From SHXR01 sp046160305 (GTDB lineage Bacteria > Pseudomonadota > Gammaproteobacteria > Burkholderiales > SG8-39): a stretch of DNA of 26,840 nucleotides. Every line of letters begins with the position of its first letter. Positions within the stretch are counted from its first letter, which is position 1. The translations under genes were made by a program, and so were the position numbers. A model generated the notes under the pieces. That model was not told where the DNA came from. It did not search any database and was given only the letters and a program-made list of their open reading frames with translations. This document shows positions 24,170-26,840 of the stretch, in pieces. Location: the NCBI GenBank assembly GCA_046160305.1, contig JBJXGX010000367.1, positions 1-26,840 on the forward strand, written 5' to 3'.

Positions 24170-25389
24170 AGAAATCCGCGACCAAAGGCGGGCCGCTGGC
24201 CGGCATCCGGGTCCTCGATTTCACCCGGGTCGTCGCCGGCCCCTACTGCACGATGCTGCTCGGCGACTTCGGCGCCGACATCATCAAGATCGAGGAACCG
24301 CATGGCGGCGACGAGCTGCGCGCGCTCGGCCCGCCGTTCCTGGGCAGCGAGAGCGTCTTCTTCCTGAGCGTGAACCGCAACAAGCGCAGCGTGGTCCTCG
24401 ACCTGAAGGAAGCCGCGGCGCGCAAGGCGGTGCGCGACCTGGTGCGCACGGTCGACGTGGTGATCGAGAACTTCCGCCCCGGGGTGATGGAGCGCCTGGG
24501 CCTGGGGTATGCCTCGTTGCGCCGCCTCAACCCGCGCCTGATCTTCTGCTCGGTCTCCGCGTTCAACGCGAAGAGCCGCTACGGCGATCGCCCGGGCTAC
24601 GACCTGATGATCTCCGGGATCAGCGGCCTGCAGAGCATGACCGGCGAACCGGGCCGCGCGCCGCTGCGCCCGGGCGTGAACCTCGTCGATCTCACCGCGG
24701 GCACGAACGCGGCGATCGGCATCCTGCTCGCCATCATCGCGCGCGGCGAGTCCGGTCCCGGCCAGAAGGTCGAGGTATCGCTGATGGACGGCGCGTTCGC
24801 GATCCTCGGCCAGCTCGCCGCGATCTATCTCAACACCGGCACGGTGCCGGTGCGCCGTGCGCCAGAAGACCTGCACCCGCAGATCACGCCCTACGGCACC
24901 TTCATGACCGCGGACGGCAAGTACCTGAACGTCTGCGTCCCCAACAACAAGTTCTGGGCCGCGTTCTGCGAGGTGCTGGGACGCACGGCCTGGGCCGACG
25001 ACGCGCGGTTCGCCACCAACGCCGGCCGCATCGACAATCGCGCCAAGCTGATTCCGCTGCTCGCCAAACGTTTTCGCGAGGACAAGCGCGACCGCTGGAT
25101 CGACAAGCTGCTGGCCCGCGGCATTCCGGCCGGGCCGGTCAATACCATCGACGAGGCGATCAGGGACGGCTATCTTGCCGAGGTCGGCATGCTCGCGCCG
25201 ATGAAGCACCCGGTCTGCGGCAAGGTGGTCACGCCCGGCCTGCCGATCCGCCTGTCGAGGACCCCGGGCGCGGTGCGCCTGCCACCCCCCACGCTGGGCC
25301 AGCACACCGACGCCGTGCTGGGCCGTTCGCCATCGAAAGGCGCCACCTTGCGTCCTCCCCGCAACCGAACGCCGGGAGGCACGAAATGA
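24166..25389 (+). CDS. CaiB/BaiF family (class III) CoA-transferase
   Basis: Predicted cytosolic enzyme that moves CoA from an acyl-CoA donor to a free carboxylic acid through an aspartyl anhydride. 407 aa, normal length. Motifs: GIRVLDFTRVVAGPYCTMLLGDFGADIIKIE near the start, NRNKRSVVLDLK, VDVVIENFRPGVMERLGLGY, RPGYDLMISGISGLQSMTG, then the catalytic aspartate most likely D175 in PGVNLVDLTAG (Frc uses D169). The second domain has GQKVEVSLMDGAFAIL and FWAAFCEVLGR. It starts with GTG at 24166, overlapping the selenoprotein stop by 3 nt (GTGA), so translation is probably coupled. Its stop overlaps the next ATG (ATGA). With the downstream acyl-CoA synthetase it indicates CoA activation of an organic acid; the specific acid is not readable. 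Confidence 0.94.
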   Translation: MKKSATKGGPLAGIRVLDFTRVVAGPYCTMLLGDFGADIIKIEEPHGGDELRALGPPFLGSESVFFLSVNRNKRSVVLDLKEAAARKAVRDLVRTVDVVIENFRPGVMERLGLGYASLRRLNPRLIFCSVSAFNAKSRYGDRPGYDLMISGISGLQSMTGEPGRAPLRPGVNLVDLTAGTNAAIGILLAIIARGESGPGQKVEVSLMDGAFAILGQLAAIYLNTGTVPVRRAPEDLHPQITPYGTFMTADGKYLNVCVPNNKFWAAFCEVLGRTAWADDARFATNAGRIDNRAKLIPLLAKRFREDKRDRWIDKLLARGIPAGPVNTIDEAIRDGYLAEVGMLAPMKHPVCGKVVTPGLPIRLSRTPGAVRLPPPTLGQHTDAVLGRSPSKGATLRPPRNRTPGGTK

Positions 25390-25529
25390 AACACCGCATG
25401 TCCAGGCAGACGCGCGCCGAGGACCAACCGTTCACCCTGCGTTTCGGCCGCAACATCGACGCAGCCTCTCAACATCACGCCGGCGCCTTGGTATTCACCG
25501 GGGCGATGGCGACCATCCCGGCTATCTGA
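25386..25529 (+). CDS. Short ORF overlapping the CoA-transferase stop (doubtful)
   Basis: A 47-aa frame starts with ATG inside the ATGA overlap at the end of the CoA-transferase and ends at TGA 25527-25529, 15 nt before the acyl-CoA synthetase start. The product (MKHRMSRQTRAEDQPFTLRF...) is basic, has no recognised motif and no clear hydrophobic segment. The ATGA overlap could couple its translation, but it may equally be a spacer or the remnant of a deleted gene. Confidence 0.25.
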   Translation: MKHRMSRQTRAEDQPFTLRFGRNIDAASQHHAGALVFTGAMATIPAI

Positions 25530-25544
25530 CCCACCTGACCCGCC

Positions 25545-26840
25545 ATGACCAGCATAGTCGACATCAATACCCACAAGGAGACGCTTGCCGCGTTTTCGTG
25601 GGACAAGCTCTGGGCCCTGTTCGACGGCAGCGCCGAACGCATGAACCTGGCCCACGAGTGCCTGGACCGCCATCGCGCGCGCGGCACGGCGGTCAGCATC
25701 AAGTTTGCCGACGGACGTGTCGAACACCACGACTTCGCAGAATTGGCCGACCTGACCGGGCGCTTCGCCAACTGGTTGTGCCGGCGCGGCATCGGCAAGG
25801 GCGACCGCGTCGCGGTCATGCTCGAACCCTCCCTCGGGTTCTACGTGTCGCTGTTCGGGGCCGTCAAGCGCGGCGCGATCGGCGTGCCGCTGTTCACGCT
25901 GTTCGGACCCGAGGGCCTGGCGCTGCGCATCAACGACTGCAAGCCGCGCCTGCTGCTGGTCGACGAGGACGCGGCGCGCCTGTCGGCTGCGTTTCCGGAC
26001 ACGCAGGTGGTGCGCGCCGACGCCGCATTCTGGACGGAGCTGGAAGCCGAAAGCACCGAATTCGCAACGGACACGCGGGCCAACGATCTGGCGATCTTCC
26101 AGTACACCTCCGGTACCACGCGCGAGTTGCCGGAAGCGGTGAAGCACTCGCACCGCGCGGTGGTGACCCTGATGATCGCCGCTCTCTACGGCGTCGGGTT
26201 GAAGCCCGGCGACCGCTACTTCTGCCCTTCGTCGCCGGCCTGGGGCCACGGTCTCTGGCACGGCACCATCGCGCCCCTGGCCCTGGGCATCCACATCGGC
26301 GCGTATTCGGGCAAGTTCGACCCCGCGCGCATCGTCGAGGCGCTCGCGGAGCTGCAGATCGACAACTTCGCCGCCGCCGCCACGGTGTTCCGCATGATCC
26401 GCAACGCAGGGCTGCTCGAACCGGGCCGGCTGCATATTCCGAAAATCACGTTCACCGGAGAGCCGATCGATTCCGAAACGGCAGTCTGGGTGGAGCGGAC
26501 CCTCGGCAGCCCGGCGCGCAGCATGTACGGCACTACCGAGGTCGGCGTCGTGGTCGTCAATTTCCCCGGCTTCACGGACTACGTGCTCAAGCCCGGCGCG
26601 CTGGGCAAGCCCGCGCCCGGCTGGGAGGTGGCCATCGTCGACCAGCAGGGGCGGGAGCTGCCGCCTGGCCAGTCCGGGGAGATCGCGGTCAAGCGCAAGG
26701 GCGAATGGTTCTACATCAAGGATCGCGGCCGCCGCGACGAGGAAGGCTATTTCTTCCACGAGGGCCGGTCCGACGATGTCATCATTTCCGCGGGCTGGAC
26801 CATGAGCGCGGTGGAAATCGAGAACAGCCTGATGAAGCAC
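25545..26840 (+). CDS. AMP-forming acyl-CoA synthetase (partial, 3' end beyond window)
   Basis: Adenylate-forming ligase that makes an acyl-AMP and then an acyl-CoA from a carboxylic acid, ATP and CoA. 432 codons are open to the window end; the family is usually about 520-560 aa, so roughly the last 100 residues are missing. Motifs: A3 P-loop Y187-TSGTT followed by RELPEAVKHSHRAV, A5 Y328-GTTE, and the hinge region G407-RSDDVIISAGWTMSAVEIE (A8). The P-loop differs from the usual TSGTTGxPKGV, reading TSGTTRELPEAV, so the usual lysine is glutamate. The overall look (FCPSSPAWGHGLWHG) is like acetyl/medium-chain acyl-CoA synthetases. It begins 15 nt after the doubtful short ORF, with no clear ribosome binding site, and is probably in the same operon as the CoA-transferase. 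Confidence 0.93.
   Translation, partial: MTSIVDINTHKETLAAFSWDKLWALFDGSAERMNLAHECLDRHRARGTAVSIKFADGRVEHHDFAELADLTGRFANWLCRRGIGKGDRVAVMLEPSLGFYVSLFGAVKRGAIGVPLFTLFGPEGLALRINDCKPRLLLVDEDAARLSAAFPDTQVVRADAAFWTELEAESTEFATDTRANDLAIFQYTSGTTRELPEAVKHSHRAVVTLMIAALYGVGLKPGDRYFCPSSPAWGHGLWHGTIAPLALGIHIGAYSGKFDPARIVEALAELQIDNFAAAATVFRMIRNAGLLEPGRLHIPKITFTGEPIDSETAVWVERTLGSPARSMYGTTEVGVVVVNFPGFTDYVLKPGALGKPAPGWEVAIVDQQGRELPPGQSGEIAVKRKGEWFYIKDRGRRDEEGYFFHEGRSDDVIISAGWTMSAVEIENSLMKH

Noticed and set aside
23839..25305. 488-codon minus-strand frame
   Set aside because: Antisense to the UGSC and CoA-transferase genes; Arg/Ala/Asp-rich translation with no motif.
25170..26840. Long minus-strand frame (556 codons) opposite the CoA-transferase end and acyl-CoA synthetase
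   Set aside because: Antisense shadow in very GC-rich, G/C-ending codon sequence. The plus strand has clear family motifs in the same span.
1..26840. tRNA, rRNA, CRISPR, IS element or prophage genes
   Set aside because: I scanned for cloverleaf-like, spacer-repeat and transposase/integrase signals and found none that I could support; only the two inverted-repeat elements remain.

Overview
This window comes from a GC-rich proteobacterial chromosome, most likely a betaproteobacterium of the Burkholderiales type. That placement is an inference from the hemA-prfA gene order, a Bug/TctC-type solute-binding protein, and the aromatic-catabolism gene content. No rRNA, tRNA, CRISPR array, transposase or phage gene was recognised.

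Left edge (1-2459, minus strand): prfA (release factor 1, cut by the window start just short of its stop) follows hemA (glutamyl-tRNA reductase). Diverging from hemA is an Old Yellow Enzyme of the YqjM type (2548-3672), then a stand-alone molybdenum-hydroxylase large subunit (3882-6236).

Centre (6334-20997, all minus strand): an oxidative catabolic cluster. In transcription order it holds a secreted protein of unknown function, a secreted EEP-family nuclease/phosphatase, a Rieske ring-hydroxylating oxygenase alpha subunit, two molybdopterin large subunits, one FAD subunit, a third large subunit, one 2Fe-2S subunit, an MFS transporter and a LigE-like glutathione S-transferase. Counting the plus-strand gene there are four large subunits, all with the YRGAGR active-site loop (CoxL 'form II' type), and only one small/medium pair. 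Two gaps in this cluster (8317-8514 and 14484-14668) are each filled by a member of one inverted-repeat family built from degenerate 'CGCAAAGG'-like units.

Right part (21451-26840, plus strand): a second putative catabolic operon. It holds a TctC/Bug periplasmic binding protein, a 347-aa protein of unknown function, a UGSC-family protein, a CaiB/BaiF CoA-transferase, a doubtful 47-codon ORF and an AMP-forming acyl-CoA synthetase cut by the window end. The UGSC protein is the highlight. A conventional ORF call breaks it into two pieces at an in-frame TGA (23915-23917). That TGA sits exactly at the U of the motif U-G-S-C, a perfect 9-bp hairpin follows 10 nt later, and the frame continues to a stop at 24167. 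It is best read as a selenoprotein with Sec94 and a bacterial SECIS element.

Base composition and third-codon-position usage change near 23.0-23.2 kb, inside the 347-aa gene. Upstream sequence is moderately GC-rich with many GATC/CGATCG words; downstream is markedly richer, with almost all codons ending in G or C. This points to horizontal acquisition, recombination inside that gene, or an assembly chimera.
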